From positions 1-49,067 of the forward strand of contig CBFHAI010000030.1 in NCBI GenBank assembly GCA_965653565.1: 49,067 nt of DNA, in the 5' to 3' direction. Every line of letters begins with the position of its first letter. The stretch's first letter is position 1. Shown here piece by piece: positions 25,200 through 34,644 of this stretch. Under the pieces are notes generated by a model. The model made no database searches, had not been told where the DNA came from, and saw only the letters and a list, made by a program, of their open reading frames with translations. The DNA is from JALCLA01 sp965653565 (GTDB lineage Bacteria; Pseudomonadota; Gammaproteobacteria; Xanthomonadales; Xanthomonadaceae). The translations under genes were made by a program, and so were the position numbers.

Positions 25200-26081
25200 A
25201 TGACCGAGCCCTTCGACACGCGCCAGATCCGCCGTTCCTTCGGCCGCGCTGCGTCGGCTTATGCCGAAACCGCGGTGCTGCAGAAGGAAGTCGAATCGCG
25301 GCTGCTCGAACAACTCGACTACGTCGAAAAACCGCCGGCGCGCATCGTCGATATCGGCAGCGGTCCCGGTCGCGCCAGCGCCGCGCTCAAGCAGCGCTGG
25401 CCGAAAGCGCAGGTGATCGCCGTCGATATGGCGCTGCCGATGCTGCAGCAGGCGAAAAAGGCCGCAGGCTGGTGGCGGCCGCGCTTTGCCTGCGTCAACG
25501 CCGATGCCTCGGCGCTGCCGTTCGCCGACGGCAGCGTCGACTTGTTGTTCTCCAGCCTGTGCATCCAGTGGGTGGCCGATCTGCCCGCGTTGTTTCGCGA
25601 ATGGCGCCGCGTCTTGTCGCCCGGCGGCATGATGTTGTTGTCGAGTTTCGGACCGGACACGCTGCACGAGTTGCGCGCCGCGTTCGCCGCCGTGGATCGC
25701 GATCCGCACGTGAGCCCGTTCGCGCCGATCCAGGCCGTCGGCGACGCCTTGCTGGCCAGCGGTTTCCGCGATCCGGTGCTCGACACCGACACCTTCACGC
25801 TGACCTATCGCGACGCACGCGCACTGATGCACGAACTGCGCACGATCGGCGCCGGCAACGCGCTGCGCACGCGCCGCAAAAGCCTCACCGGCAAGGCGCA
25901 TATGCAGCGCGTGTACGAGGCCTACGAGCCGTTCCGGCGCGACGGCGTACTGCCGGCGAGCTACGAGGTGATCTACGCGCACGCCTGGGGCCCGCCCGCC
26001 GGACAGCCGCTGCGCGGCGCAAACGGCGATCTGGCCGCGGTGCCGATCGCCGGCATTCCGATTCGCCGCCGCGGCGAATGA
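25200..26081 (+). CDS. bioC: Malonyl-ACP O-methyltransferase
   Basis: 293 residues, SAM-dependent methyltransferase that caps malonyl-ACP so fatty-acid synthesis can extend it to pimeloyl-ACP. Motifs: IRRSFGRAASAYAETAVLQ at the N-terminus, typical of BioC, the SAM site IVDIGSGPGRAS, and LFSSLCIQWVADLP. A TAAAAT hexamer at 25185-25190, ten bases before ATG 25200, could be an internal -10, but no -35 is visible. Its stop overlaps the following transporter gene as ATGA. Confidence 0.96.
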   Translation: MTEPFDTRQIRRSFGRAASAYAETAVLQKEVESRLLEQLDYVEKPPARIVDIGSGPGRASAALKQRWPKAQVIAVDMALPMLQQAKKAAGWWRPRFACVNADASALPFADGSVDLLFSSLCIQWVADLPALFREWRRVLSPGGMMLLSSFGPDTLHELRAAFAAVDRDPHVSPFAPIQAVGDALLASGFRDPVLDTDTFTLTYRDARALMHELRTIGAGNALRTRRKSLTGKAHMQRVYEAYEPFRRDGVLPASYEVIYAHAWGPPAGQPLRGANGDLAAVPIAGIPIRRRGE

Positions 26082-27078
26082 CGCCGGTCACCGCCACGCG
26101 CACCGCGATCGCGGCGGTCGGCATTTCGCTTGCGTCGGCGATGTTCTTCACCACGACCTACCTGCTCAATCGCGCCATCGCGAACGACGGCGGACACTGG
26201 GCCTGGTCGGCATCGCTGCGTTATTTCTGCACCTTGCCGCTGCTGCTCGCGTTGATGCCGTGGCAGGGCGGCACCGCGCCGGTGCATGCGGCGATCCGCG
26301 CGCACCCGGGCGCGTGGCTGCGCTGGAGCGCGGTCGGTTTCGTGTTGTTCTGCTGCTGCCTGACGTACGCCGCCGACAGCGCCCCGGCGTGGCTGGTGGC
26401 GGGCAGTTTCCAGCTCACCGTGATCGCCGGCATGTTGCTCGCGCCGTTTCTTTATCGCGACGCGCGGCGGCGGATTCCGCGGCGTGCGCTGGCGATCGGC
26501 TCGCTGGTGCTGGTCGGTGTCGGATTGATGCAGTTCGGACACTTCGACGGCGCTTTGCCGCTGTCGGCGTGGATCGCGCTGCGTCCGTCGTGGTCGGCGC
26601 GTTCGCGTATCCGCTCGGCAATCGAAAACTGTTGCTGCATCTCGAACGCAGCGGCGAATCGTTGAACGCGACGCAGCGGGTCTACGGCATGACCTTGATG
26701 AGCCAACCGCTGTGGCTCGTCGTCGCGGTGTGGGCGTGGTGGCAGGCCGGTTGGCCGGACGCTTCGCAGATATTGCTCGCCGCCGGTGTCGCGCTCGGCT
26801 CCGGCGTCATCGCCACCGTGCTGTTCTTCCAGGCCACCGGCATGGTGCGCGACAACCCCACGGCATTGGGTGCCACCGAAGCGATGCAGGGTGCCGAAAT
26901 CCTGTTCGCCACGGCGCTGGGCATCGTTTTTCTCGGCGAAGGCTGGCCGCAGGGCTGGGCCCAGATCGGCGCCTTGCTGGTGTTCTTCGGCATCGTCGCA
27001 TTCGGCTTGCTCGCCGGGCGCCAGAGCGCCGGAAATCTTCGTGCGACGCAGGTGCTGCGAACCGATCGCGGCGCGTAA
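26078..27078 (+). pseudogene. DMT-type multidrug-resistance efflux transporter, frameshifted
   Basis: The frame from ATG 26078 (MTPVTATRTAIAAVG) encodes about five membrane helices of a DMT/EmrE-like efflux protein, then loses family resemblance after LPLSAWIAL near 26566-26580 and stops at 26665. The frame one base behind continues exactly where it should, with GAFAYPLGNRKLLL at 26596 onward, and runs through four more helices to a stop at 27078. Joined, they give about 333 residues, the normal family length. The change equals one missing base between about 26566 and 26596. No slippery heptamer is present, so this is a recent inactivation or a sequencing error. It overlaps bioC by four bases. 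Confidence 0.82.
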
Positions 27079-27095
27079 TCCGCCGCTACGGCTGG

Positions 27096-27677
27096 TTACT
27101 TCGCGCGACCGAGCGCCGCGCAAACCGCGTGCCGCGGACACGTCACCAGATGGTCGTTGACCATGCCGGTGGCCTGCATGAAGGCGTACATGATGGTGCT
27201 GCCGACGAACTTGAAGCCGCGCTTGGCGAGTGCCTTGCTCAGCCGGTCGGACACCTCGGTGCGCGCCGGCACATCGCCCTTGCCACTGCGCGAATTCTGG
27301 ATCGGCGCGCCGTCGACGAACGACCACAGCAACGCGGCCAGGCTGCCGTGTTCGGTGATCGCTGCCTGCGCCGCGCGCGCATTGCTGCGCACCGACCACA
27401 CCTTCAAGCGGTTGCGCACGATGCCCGCATCGAGCAGGCGCTGTTCGAGATCGTCGTCGGTGAGGCGCACGAGCCGATCGAGATCGTAATCGAGGAAAAC
27501 GCGGCGGTAGTGGTCGCGTTTGAGCAGCACGGTGCGCCAGCTCAGGCCGGCCTGCGCGCCTTCGAGCGTGAGGAATTCGAACAGGGTGCGATCGTCGCGC
27601 ACCGGCACGCCCCATTCGTGATCGTGATAGTCGGCCTCGGCCGCGCTGCCTTCGGCCCACGGACAACGCGCGAGCAT
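27096..27677 (-). CDS. tag: DNA-3-methyladenine glycosylase I
   Basis: 193 residues. Base-excision repair enzyme that removes 3-methyladenine from alkylated DNA. The structural zinc ligands of the family align: Cys5 (ARCPW), His18 (DYHDHEWG), His176 (NDHL) and Cys180 (VTCPRH), with the substrate-pocket region LTLEGAQAGLSW. ATG 27677 gives the standard family length; the open frame continues upstream without resemblance. It lies 13 bp from the NTF2-like gene on the same strand. Confidence 0.95.
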   Translation of the reverse strand: MLARCPWAEGSAAEADYHDHEWGVPVRDDRTLFEFLTLEGAQAGLSWRTVLLKRDHYRRVFLDYDLDRLVRLTDDDLEQRLLDAGIVRNRLKVWSVRSNARAAQAAITEHGSLAALLWSFVDGAPIQNSRSGKGDVPARTEVSDRLSKALAKRGFKFVGSTIMYAFMQATGMVNDHLVTCPRHAVCAALGRAK

Positions 27678-27690
27678 CACTTCGCCCGCC

Positions 27691-28122
27691 TCAAGCCTGC
27701 TCGACCTGACGCAGCCATTCCTGCAGGTTGTAGTAGTTGCTGACACGCGCGATGCGGCCTTCGCGCAGCGTGAAGAAGGCCCCGCCGGGCAACACGTAGC
27801 GCTGGCCGCGCGCCGGCGGCAGGGCCTCGGCATCGGCCTTGTATTCGCCGTGCACCACGTACTCGGCCGCCGCATGCGTGCCGTCCGGCGTGGCGGTGAC
27901 CACGATGTTGCGCAGTTGCTCGGCGTAGCTGCGCTGCATTTGCGCCAGGAATTCGCGGAAGGCCTCGCGGCCGGTTTCGCGCCGGCCCTGGTTGAGATCG
28001 TGCGCGACGTCGTCGCTGAGCAGATTCAGCATCGCCGGCCAGTCGCCGCGATTGAAGGCGGCGTAGTAGGCCAGGATGAGCTCGATCGCGCGGTCGGCCG
28101 CGCGCTTGCCATCGATGATCAT
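27691..28122 (-). CDS. NTF2/SnoaL-like (ketosteroid-isomerase-related) protein
   Basis: 143 residues with the cone-shaped NTF2-like pattern: an N-terminal helix pair (AIELILAYYAAFNRGDWPAM), DDVAHDLNQG, and strands ending in GGAFFTLREGRIARVSNYYN. Proteins annotated as ketosteroid-isomerase-related have this layout, but substrates vary widely and no catalytic set can be assigned here. It lies between the dehydratase and tag genes, ten and 13 bp away, so the three probably share a minus-strand transcript. Confidence 0.75.
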   Translation of the reverse strand: MIIDGKRAADRAIELILAYYAAFNRGDWPAMLNLLSDDVAHDLNQGRRETGREAFREFLAQMQRSYAEQLRNIVVTATPDGTHAAAEYVVHGEYKADAEALPPARGQRYVLPGGAFFTLREGRIARVSNYYNLQEWLRQVEQA

Positions 28123-28132
28123 GGGGCAGGCA

Positions 28133-29104
28133 TCAGGTGAGGGAGGGCGACCAGGGCAAGGCCTCGAGATCGACGTTGCCCCCGCTCAGTATCACACCGA
28201 CGCGCTTGCCGCGGAACCGGTCGGGATGGCGCAGGATGGCCGCCAGCGGCACCGCGCACGAGGGCTCGATGACCTGCTTGAGACGTTCCCAGACCAGCCG
28301 CATCGCGGCCACGATTTCGGCTTCCGAGGCCAGCACGATGGCGTCGCAGCGCACGCTGAGTATCTCGAACGGCAGCGGTCCCAGATGCGCGCGCAAGCCG
28401 TCGCAAATGGTGTTGGGTGTCATGTCGGTGATGCGCCGGCCCTGGCGCAGCGATTCGTAGGCATCGGAGGCCTGCTCCGGCTCGGCGCCGAACACCTCGA
28501 TGCCCAGCTTCAGCGATTTGGCGGCGATCGCCGTGCCCGACAGCAGGCCACCGCCGGAGATCGGCGCGATCACCGCATCGAGTTCGGGCGAATGGTGCAG
28601 CAATTCCAGTGTGGCGGTGCCCTGGCCGGCGATGACGCGGGCATCGTTGAACGGATGTATCAACTCGCCATCGGTGCGCGCGAGCACTTCCATCGTGACC
28701 CGGTCGCGATCGGCCTGCGCCACTTCCGACGGCACGATGTGGGCGCCGAAATCGCGGATCGCCGCAAGCTTGATGCGCGGCGCCGAATGCGGCACCACCA
28801 CATGCGCCGGAATGCCGCGCAGCTTGCAGGCCAGCGCGATCGCCGCGCCGTGGTTGCCCGACGATTGCGTCACCACGCCGCGTTTCGCGGTCGCCTCGTC
28901 CAGCCCGAACACCGCGTTCGCCGCACCGCGGAACTTGAAGGCGCCGATGCGTTGCAGATGTTCGCATTTGAAATGCAGCTCGCAGCCGGCCAGCGCATCG
29001 AGCGAGCGCGAGCGCAACACCGGCGTCACATGAGCCTGCGGCGCGATGCGTGCGGCGGCGTCGCGGATGTCGTCGAGCGTGGGGATGTGGGTGCGGGGAT
29101 TCAT
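28133..29104 (-). CDS. PLP-dependent threonine/serine dehydratase or serine racemase-like enzyme
   Basis: 323 residues, fold type II PLP enzyme. The Schiff-base lysine is K57 in AFKFRGAANAV; SSGNHGAAIAL binds the cofactor carboxylate, GGGLLSG the phosphate, and ILSGGNVDLE is near the C-terminus. There is no C-terminal ACT regulatory domain, which separates it from biosynthetic IlvA and matches catabolic threonine dehydratase or serine racemase types. Choosing between these needs more than sequence motifs. ATG 29104 is preferred to a TTG three codons upstream. It is divergent from pepN, 63 bp apart. Confidence 0.88.
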   Translation of the reverse strand: MNPRTHIPTLDDIRDAAARIAPQAHVTPVLRSRSLDALAGCELHFKCEHLQRIGAFKFRGAANAVFGLDEATAKRGVVTQSSGNHGAAIALACKLRGIPAHVVVPHSAPRIKLAAIRDFGAHIVPSEVAQADRDRVTMEVLARTDGELIHPFNDARVIAGQGTATLELLHHSPELDAVIAPISGGGLLSGTAIAAKSLKLGIEVFGAEPEQASDAYESLRQGRRITDMTPNTICDGLRAHLGPLPFEILSVRCDAIVLASEAEIVAAMRLVWERLKQVIEPSCAVPLAAILRHPDRFRGKRVGVILSGGNVDLEALPWSPSLT

Positions 29105-29167
29105 GGTGCGCAACGCTTCAAAAACCGCATGGTAGCCTAGCCGCCCTGCGATTCAGGTGGCTGCACG

Positions 29168-31780
29168 ATGGACCATGCCGACGCCGTTCCCGTCATTCGC
29201 CTGGCCGATTACCGGCCGCCGGCCTGGCGCGTCACCGACGCGACGCTGGTGTTCGAACTGGAGGCCGGCGCCACCGAGGTGCAGGCGCAATTGCAGCTGC
29301 GGCCCGATCCGGCCCAGCCCGGCGCGCCGCTGCGGCTCGACGGCGAAGAACTCGAATTGCTGTCGATCGAAATCGACGGCACCGCCTTGCCGGCGGAGCG
29401 CTACCGGCAGGATGCGCACGGCCTGACGATCGACGGCGTCGATGCCGATTGCACCTTGCGCACTCGGGTGCGGATTCATCCCGAGCGGAACACGCGCCTG
29501 GAAGGCTTGTACGCCAGCGAGCAATCGCTGTTCACGCAGTGCGAGGCCGAAGGCTTCCGGCGCATCACGTTTTTCGTCGACCGGCCCGATGTGTCGGCGC
29601 GCTTCAACGTGACGCTGCGCGCCGATCGCGCGCGCTACCCGGTGCTGCTGTCGAACGGCAACCCCGCCGGCGCAGGCGAACTGCCGGACGGCCGTCACTG
29701 GGCGCAGTGGGTCGATCCGCATCCGAAGCCCTGTTACCTGTTCGCACTCGTCGCGGGCAAGCTCGACAAACTTTCATCGCCGTTCCGCACCATGAGCGGC
29801 CGCGACGTGATGGTGCAGATCTGGGCCGATCCGGCCGACGTGCCGCGTTGCCGACATGCGCTCGATTCGACATTGCGCGCGATGCGCTGGGACGAAGAAC
29901 GCTTCGGCCGCGAATACGATCTCGATGTCTTCAACATCGTCGCCGCCCAGGATTTCACGATGGGCGCGATGGAGAACAAGGGCCTGAACATCTTCAACGC
30001 CCGCTACATCCTGGCCGACGTCGATACCGCCACCGATATCGATTTCGAAGGCGTCGAATCGGTGATCGGCCACGAGTATTTCCATAACTGGAGCGGCAAC
30101 CGCGTCACCTTGCGTGACTGGTTCCAGCTGTCGCTAAAGGAAGGCCTGACGGTGTTCCGCGACCAGGAATTCACCTCCGACCTGCATTCGCGCGCGCTCA
30201 AACGCATCGACGACGTGCGCTTGCTGAAAAGCCGGCAGTTTGTCGAAGACGCCGGCCCGCTGGCGCATCCGGTGCGGCCGTCGAGCTACACCGAAATCAA
30301 CAATTTCTACACCGCGACGGTTTACGAAAAGGGCGCGGAAGTCGTGCGCATGCTGCATACGCTGCTGGGCGAGGAAACCTTCCGCGCCGGGCTCGATCTG
30401 TACTTCGATCGGCACGACGGCGGCGCGGCGACGATCGAGGATTTCCTCACCGCGATGCATGAAGTCTCGGGTCGCGACCTGACGCAGTTCGCGCGCTGGT
30501 ACGACCAGGCCGGCACGCCCGAAATCGAGGTCTCGGAAAAATTCGATGCCGCCAGCGGCGACTACACGCTGACGATTACGCAACACGCGCCGGCGACGGC
30601 CGGCAGCGAAACCTCGCCGCTGCATATTCCGTTCGCCTTCGCGCTGTACGGCGCGAAGGACGAACGCATCGTCGCCACGCCGCAAGCCGATGCCGCGGTG
30701 CGCGAAGGCCTGGTCGAACTGACCGACGTTACGCATACGCTGCGTTTCGCGGCGCTCGGCGCGCGACCGTTGCCGGCGTTCCTGCAAGGCCTGTCGGCGC
30801 CGGTGCGTCTGCGCTACGAGTATTCGCCCGAACAGCTGGCACGGCTGGTGCGCATCGAGCGCGATCCGCTGACGCGCTGGCAGGCCGCGCAGCGCCTGGC
30901 CAGCACGGTGGTGCTCAAGCAAGGGCCCGATCCGCAAGTCGCGCGCGATGCCTTGATCGACGCGCTCGGCGCCTTGCTCGACGATTCGACGCTGGACCCG
31001 GCCTTCGTCGCCGAATGTCACCACTTGCCGGATCTGTGGACGCTGTGCGACGAATGCGAGCGTGTCGATCTCGACGACCTGCAACGCGAACGCGAAGACC
31101 TGCTCGATGCGCTCGCCGAGGCGCATGCCGATCGCTACGAAGCGCGTTATCGCGACGCCGCGGCGCAAGGCTCGTCGGGCATGGATGCGCATGCGATCGC
31201 GCTGCGCCGATTGAAGAATCTGTGCCTGGCGCGCCTGACGCGACTCGATCCGACCGCCGCGCTGGCCGCCTCGCAGTTCGCGCATGCGGCGAACCTCACC
31301 GATCGGCTGGCCGCGCTGCACAGCCTCGTGCATCACGACGCGCCCGATGCCGCCGCCGCGCTCGGCGCCTTCCGCACGCGCTATGCGAACGATCCGCTGG
31401 TGACGGATAAATGGCTCGGCATCGCGGTGACGCGGCCGCAATCCGATACCGTCGACCGCGTGACGGCGCTGCTGCGCGATCCGCTGTGGCAGCCGCGCAA
31501 TCCCAATCGCGTGCGCGCCGTGCTCGGCAACTTCGCGCGCAACAACGCGGTGGCGTTCCACCGCCGCGATGGTGCCGGCTATTCGCTGCTGTTCGGGCAG
31601 ATTCCGGTGCTCGACGCGATCAATCCGCAGGTTGCCGCGCGGCAGCTGACGGTGCTGGAGAACTGGCGTCGTCTCGACGACGAGCGCCAGACTTCAATCG
31701 TTGCCGGGCTGTCGTCGCTGTCGCGCCTGCCGCTGTCGCGCGACACCGCCGACGTCGTGGCGCGCCTGCGCGGCAACTGA
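29168..31780 (+). CDS. pepN: Aminopeptidase N
   Basis: 870 residues, M1-family zinc aminopeptidase, cytoplasmic. The exopeptidase motif GAMEN is at 266-270, the zinc site HEYFH at 302-306 with the third ligand Glu in LKEGLTVFRDQEF. Domain order is that of E. coli PepN: N-terminal beta-saddle, thermolysin-like catalytic domain, small beta domain and a long helical C-terminus with TPAAALAAS-type turns. It releases N-terminal residues from peptides. ATG 29168 fits the family start. It converges on the EamA gene, with ten bases between stops. Confidence 0.96.
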   Translation: MDHADAVPVIRLADYRPPAWRVTDATLVFELEAGATEVQAQLQLRPDPAQPGAPLRLDGEELELLSIEIDGTALPAERYRQDAHGLTIDGVDADCTLRTRVRIHPERNTRLEGLYASEQSLFTQCEAEGFRRITFFVDRPDVSARFNVTLRADRARYPVLLSNGNPAGAGELPDGRHWAQWVDPHPKPCYLFALVAGKLDKLSSPFRTMSGRDVMVQIWADPADVPRCRHALDSTLRAMRWDEERFGREYDLDVFNIVAAQDFTMGAMENKGLNIFNARYILADVDTATDIDFEGVESVIGHEYFHNWSGNRVTLRDWFQLSLKEGLTVFRDQEFTSDLHSRALKRIDDVRLLKSRQFVEDAGPLAHPVRPSSYTEINNFYTATVYEKGAEVVRMLHTLLGEETFRAGLDLYFDRHDGGAATIEDFLTAMHEVSGRDLTQFARWYDQAGTPEIEVSEKFDAASGDYTLTITQHAPATAGSETSPLHIPFAFALYGAKDERIVATPQADAAVREGLVELTDVTHTLRFAALGARPLPAFLQGLSAPVRLRYEYSPEQLARLVRIERDPLTRWQAAQRLASTVVLKQGPDPQVARDALIDALGALLDDSTLDPAFVAECHHLPDLWTLCDECERVDLDDLQREREDLLDALAEAHADRYEARYRDAAAQGSSGMDAHAIALRRLKNLCLARLTRLDPTAALAASQFAHAANLTDRLAALHSLVHHDAPDAAAALGAFRTRYANDPLVTDKWLGIAVTRPQSDTVDRVTALLRDPLWQPRNPNRVRAVLGNFARNNAVAFHRRDGAGYSLLFGQIPVLDAINPQVAARQLTVLENWRRLDDERQTSIVAGLSSLSRLPLSRDTADVVARLRGN

Positions 31781-31790
31781 CCTCTTGCAG

Positions 31791-32723
31791 TCAGGGCTTC
31801 TTGCGGCGCTCGCCGGCGAGGCTGGCGAGCGCCGAACCGGCGACCACCAGCGCCGCGCCGGTCCAGCCGATCCAGCCGAGTCGTTCGGCCGCCACCAGGT
31901 TCGGCGCGAAGGCGTGCACCACGTGCACCGTGAGCAGCGTCAACAACGGCGTCACCGCCAGCACCACGCTCACGCGCGAGGCTTCCCAGTGCGCCAGCGC
32001 TTCGGCGAAGGCGCCGTAGGCCGCCAGCGTGTTGAAGGCGCAGTACAGCAGGGCGATCCAGTGCGCGCCGTCGAGCAAGGCGAGCTTCGCGGGCGACGCC
32101 AGCGGCAGCAGCAACACGCTCGCCACCGCGTAGATGAACAGCAGGATCGCCGGTGACGAGAGCCGGTCGAGCAATTGCTTCTGCGCCAGCGCGTACACCG
32201 CCCACACTACCGCGCCCAGCACGAGGATCAGGCAACCTTTGACGAAGTCCGGACCGCCGCCCTGCGCGACCAGTTGATCGCGGTAGAAGAACCACAGGCC
32301 AGCCGTCAGCGCGATCAATCCGAGCCACTGCAGCGCGCCGAAGCGTTCGCGGAACACGATCACGCCGCCGACCGCCATCAGCAGCGGCGCCAGTTGGATC
32401 AGCAATTGCGCGGTGGCCGGCGTGGTGTAGTCGAGGCCAGCCAGATAGAAGACGTAGTTGCCGATCAGCATCACGGCTGCCACGCCGAGCAGCAGCCAGT
32501 GCCGGCCGCCCAGGCCGCGGAAGCCGCCGAGCCCTTTGCGCAGCACCAGCCAGGCGCCGACGCCGAACAACGCAACGACGAACCTGAACCACGTGAGCGT
32601 ATACACGTCGAGGGTTTCGAGCGTGTATTTGAGCGCGATCGGCAGCGTGGCCCAGCAGCCGGCGGTGACCAGCGCCAGCATCAGGCCGAAACGCCAACGG
32701 CCCGAAGCCTGATGCAGGGCCAT
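31791..32723 (-). CDS. EamA/DMT-family transporter
   Basis: 310 residues with ten predicted membrane helices as two EamA repeats (about residues 12-140 and 155-295). The start MALHQASGRWRFGLML is followed at once by the first helix; the end is basic (ERRKKP). Substrate is not inferable; EamA members export amino acids, metabolites or drugs. Unlike the frameshifted DMT gene at 26.1 kb, this one is intact and the two do not look like close copies. The 180-bp gap upstream is shared with the divergent Tyr-rich lipoprotein. Confidence 0.88.
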   Translation of the reverse strand: MALHQASGRWRFGLMLALVTAGCWATLPIALKYTLETLDVYTLTWFRFVVALFGVGAWLVLRKGLGGFRGLGGRHWLLLGVAAVMLIGNYVFYLAGLDYTTPATAQLLIQLAPLLMAVGGVIVFRERFGALQWLGLIALTAGLWFFYRDQLVAQGGGPDFVKGCLILVLGAVVWAVYALAQKQLLDRLSSPAILLFIYAVASVLLLPLASPAKLALLDGAHWIALLYCAFNTLAAYGAFAEALAHWEASRVSVVLAVTPLLTLLTVHVVHAFAPNLVAAERLGWIGWTGAALVVAGSALASLAGERRKKP

Positions 32724-32903
32724 CGGATCTACTCCGGAAAAGGGAGAAGCACGCTAGCACCCGGTCTTCACAAACGACAAGACGGAGGCCGACGTGCAGC
32801 GGCCGTCCGGCGTCGCTGAATTGCGTGCAACGGCGGTTTCCGGGTTCAGCACGAATTTACGGCCTCGGCATAGACTGCTCGCGTCCACCCCGGGGGTTTA
32901 CCA

Positions 32904-34343
32904 ATGATTCGCTGGATCGTCGTCTTCTCGACGTTGCTGCTTGGCGGCTGCGTCACTACCGAATACGTGTATCGCGATGGTTACCATCGCGACGGCTACG
33001 CCGACGGCCGTTACGTCGACGAGGGCGCCTACGAGCGCCGCGTCTATGTCGATGGCAGCTACTACTCGCCGTCCTACGCCGATCGCGGCGACTACTACTA
33101 TTCGCCGGGCTACAGCAGCTATCCGTCGTACTTCGACTATCCGGCCTATTACTCGGTGTTCTGGCCGCTGCACCGTTCGTGGTACGACCCGTTCTACTAC
33201 CCGAACTACTACTACGGCGTCACCTTCTATCCGCGCAACTACCTGAGCATCGGCTTCGGTGGCAGCTACGGCTGGCCGCGCTACAGCAGCTGGTACTACT
33301 CGCCGTACCGGTACAGCTGGGTCGACAACTATTACGACTGGCGTCCGTGGTACGGCCACTCGCACCATCGCGACCGCTACTCGCCGCGCTTCGGCAGCGC
33401 GCGCAACGAGGCCGAGCGCCTGTCGCGCGTGAGCGATCGCGATTACTACGGACGCGGCGGCGGTTACCGCGGCGACGGCTATCGCAACGATCGCCGCGAC
33501 GACCGCGTTTCCGATGCCGTGCGCCGCACGCCATACGGCACCTACGGCACCACGCGCGATCCGTCGCGCGATGCCGACTACGGCAGCGCCTCGTCGCCGC
33601 GCCGCGATACCGGCATGCGCGGATTCGGCGTGCCGACCGATGCGGGCGATGTGCGCCGCACGGGCCAGTACGACACCTCGACCAATCGCCAGCTGCCGCG
33701 CGAACGCGGCTTCGGCGTGCCGGTGGAAGGCCGCGGCGATGTGCGCCGCGATGCGCAGATGGAGCAGGGCGTGCCGATCGGTCGCAGTGCCGATTACGGC
33801 GCGGCACGCGAAGCCAGCCGCATCGGCAATGGCGGCTACGCCGCGCCGCGCGCCACCAATCGCGGCTACGACAACGGCGGCGGCGCCGAACGTTACCAAC
33901 GCGCCCCGGCGCGCGACTACTCGCGCGCCGAACGCGCACCGCGCGGTTATGACGGTGGCGGTTACGACGGCGGCGGCTACGCGGTGCCGCAGCAACGCCA
34001 GGCGCCGGTCGAACGCGGTTATCGCGAGCCGGTGTATCAGGAGCGCGGTTACCAGGACCGCGGCCAGCGCTACGAACGCGCCCCGGCGCGCGACTACGCG
34101 GCCCCCGGCCGCGGCTACGACGGCGGTGGCGGCGGACGTGCGGCGCCGTCGTATTCGGCACCGGCGCCGAGCTATTCCGCGCCGGCACCGAGCTACAGCG
34201 AACCGGCGCCGCGCTACGAATCGCGCGAGTCGCGCTCGGAGCCGTCGTACGAATCGCGCTCGGAGTCGCGTTCGGGCGGCCGCGGCGATGGCGGCGGCAG
34301 CCGTGGCGAAGTGCGCCGGGTCGGCAACAACCGCGAAGACTGA
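32904..34343 (+). CDS. Tyr/Gly/Arg-rich lipoprotein of low complexity
   Basis: 479 residues. A lipoprotein signal ends in LLLGGC (Cys about 16). Residues about 20-170 are extremely rich in Tyr, Ser, Pro and Trp; the rest is a Gly/Arg/Asp/Tyr-rich, probably disordered chain with internal repeats: RGFGVPT/RGFGVPV blocks, two RAPARDY blocks each followed by a GYDGGG run, and three PAPSYS/PAPRYE units before a Ser/Arg/Glu tail. No enzyme domain is visible. It is expected to be membrane-anchored on the periplasmic side or outer surface. A strong terminator closes the gene. A TAGACT box at 32871 is the only hint of a promoter. Function unknown. Confidence 0.8.
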   Translation: MIRWIVVFSTLLLGGCVTTEYVYRDGYHRDGYADGRYVDEGAYERRVYVDGSYYSPSYADRGDYYYSPGYSSYPSYFDYPAYYSVFWPLHRSWYDPFYYPNYYYGVTFYPRNYLSIGFGGSYGWPRYSSWYYSPYRYSWVDNYYDWRPWYGHSHHRDRYSPRFGSARNEAERLSRVSDRDYYGRGGGYRGDGYRNDRRDDRVSDAVRRTPYGTYGTTRDPSRDADYGSASSPRRDTGMRGFGVPTDAGDVRRTGQYDTSTNRQLPRERGFGVPVEGRGDVRRDAQMEQGVPIGRSADYGAAREASRIGNGGYAAPRATNRGYDNGGGAERYQRAPARDYSRAERAPRGYDGGGYDGGGYAVPQQRQAPVERGYREPVYQERGYQDRGQRYERAPARDYAAPGRGYDGGGGGRAAPSYSAPAPSYSAPAPSYSEPAPRYESRESRSEPSYESRSESRSGGRGDGGGSRGEVRRVGNNRED

Positions 34344-34364
34344 GTTCGCCTACCTCTAGCGTCG

Positions 34365-34399
34365 AACGAACGCCGGCTCTGGCCGGCGTTCGTTGTTTT
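34365..34399 (+). terminator. Strong Rho-independent terminator
   Basis: AACGAACGCCGG (34365-34376) pairs without mismatch with CCGGCGTTCGTT (34383-34394); C77-G82 extends it to 13 bp with a tetraloop. GTTTT follows at once (34395-34399). It lies 22 bp after the Tyr-rich lipoprotein gene and should end that transcript. Confidence 0.9.
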
Positions 34400-34582
34400 G
34401 AAGGTCGAAGAATCGTTCGGCGCGATCGCGCGCAAGAGGTCTGGCGAGCGCCACTCGCTCCGTCGCGCAGTGAAAATCTGACACTCGAAATTCCGTGAAA
34501 TCGATCACGCTTTCTGAGCGGTCGAAGAGAACGCGAGGGTTGCACCGCCCGGTCGGCAGGCGCATGATCGCCCCACGGAAAA

Positions 34583-34601
34583 GGTGACAGAAGGTGTCAC
34601 C
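34583..34601. repeat. Perfect 7-bp inverted repeat with flanking A/T run
   Basis: GGTGACA (34583-34589) and TGTCACC (34595-34601) flank a five-base spacer. On the plus strand it is preceded by AAAA; read on the minus strand it is a short hairpin followed by TTTT, a terminator-like arrangement for any minus-strand transcript coming from 34.6-35.0 kb. It could equally be a protein-binding palindrome. Confidence 0.5.
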
Positions 34602-34644
34602 CTGCGACGCATTTCGCAGTGTCCGCGCCGAATTCCAGCTGCTC

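Noticed and set aside
26566..26600. Programmed -1 frameshift in the DMT transporter
   Set aside because: No slippery heptamer or downstream stem is seen; this family does not use recoding.
28133..29104. Biosynthetic threonine deaminase IlvA
   Set aside because: The C-terminal ACT regulatory domain is absent and no branched-chain amino-acid genes are nearby.
33600..34260. CRISPR-like or tandem DNA repeat array
   Set aside because: The repetition comes from codons of a low-complexity protein; unit length and spacing are irregular.
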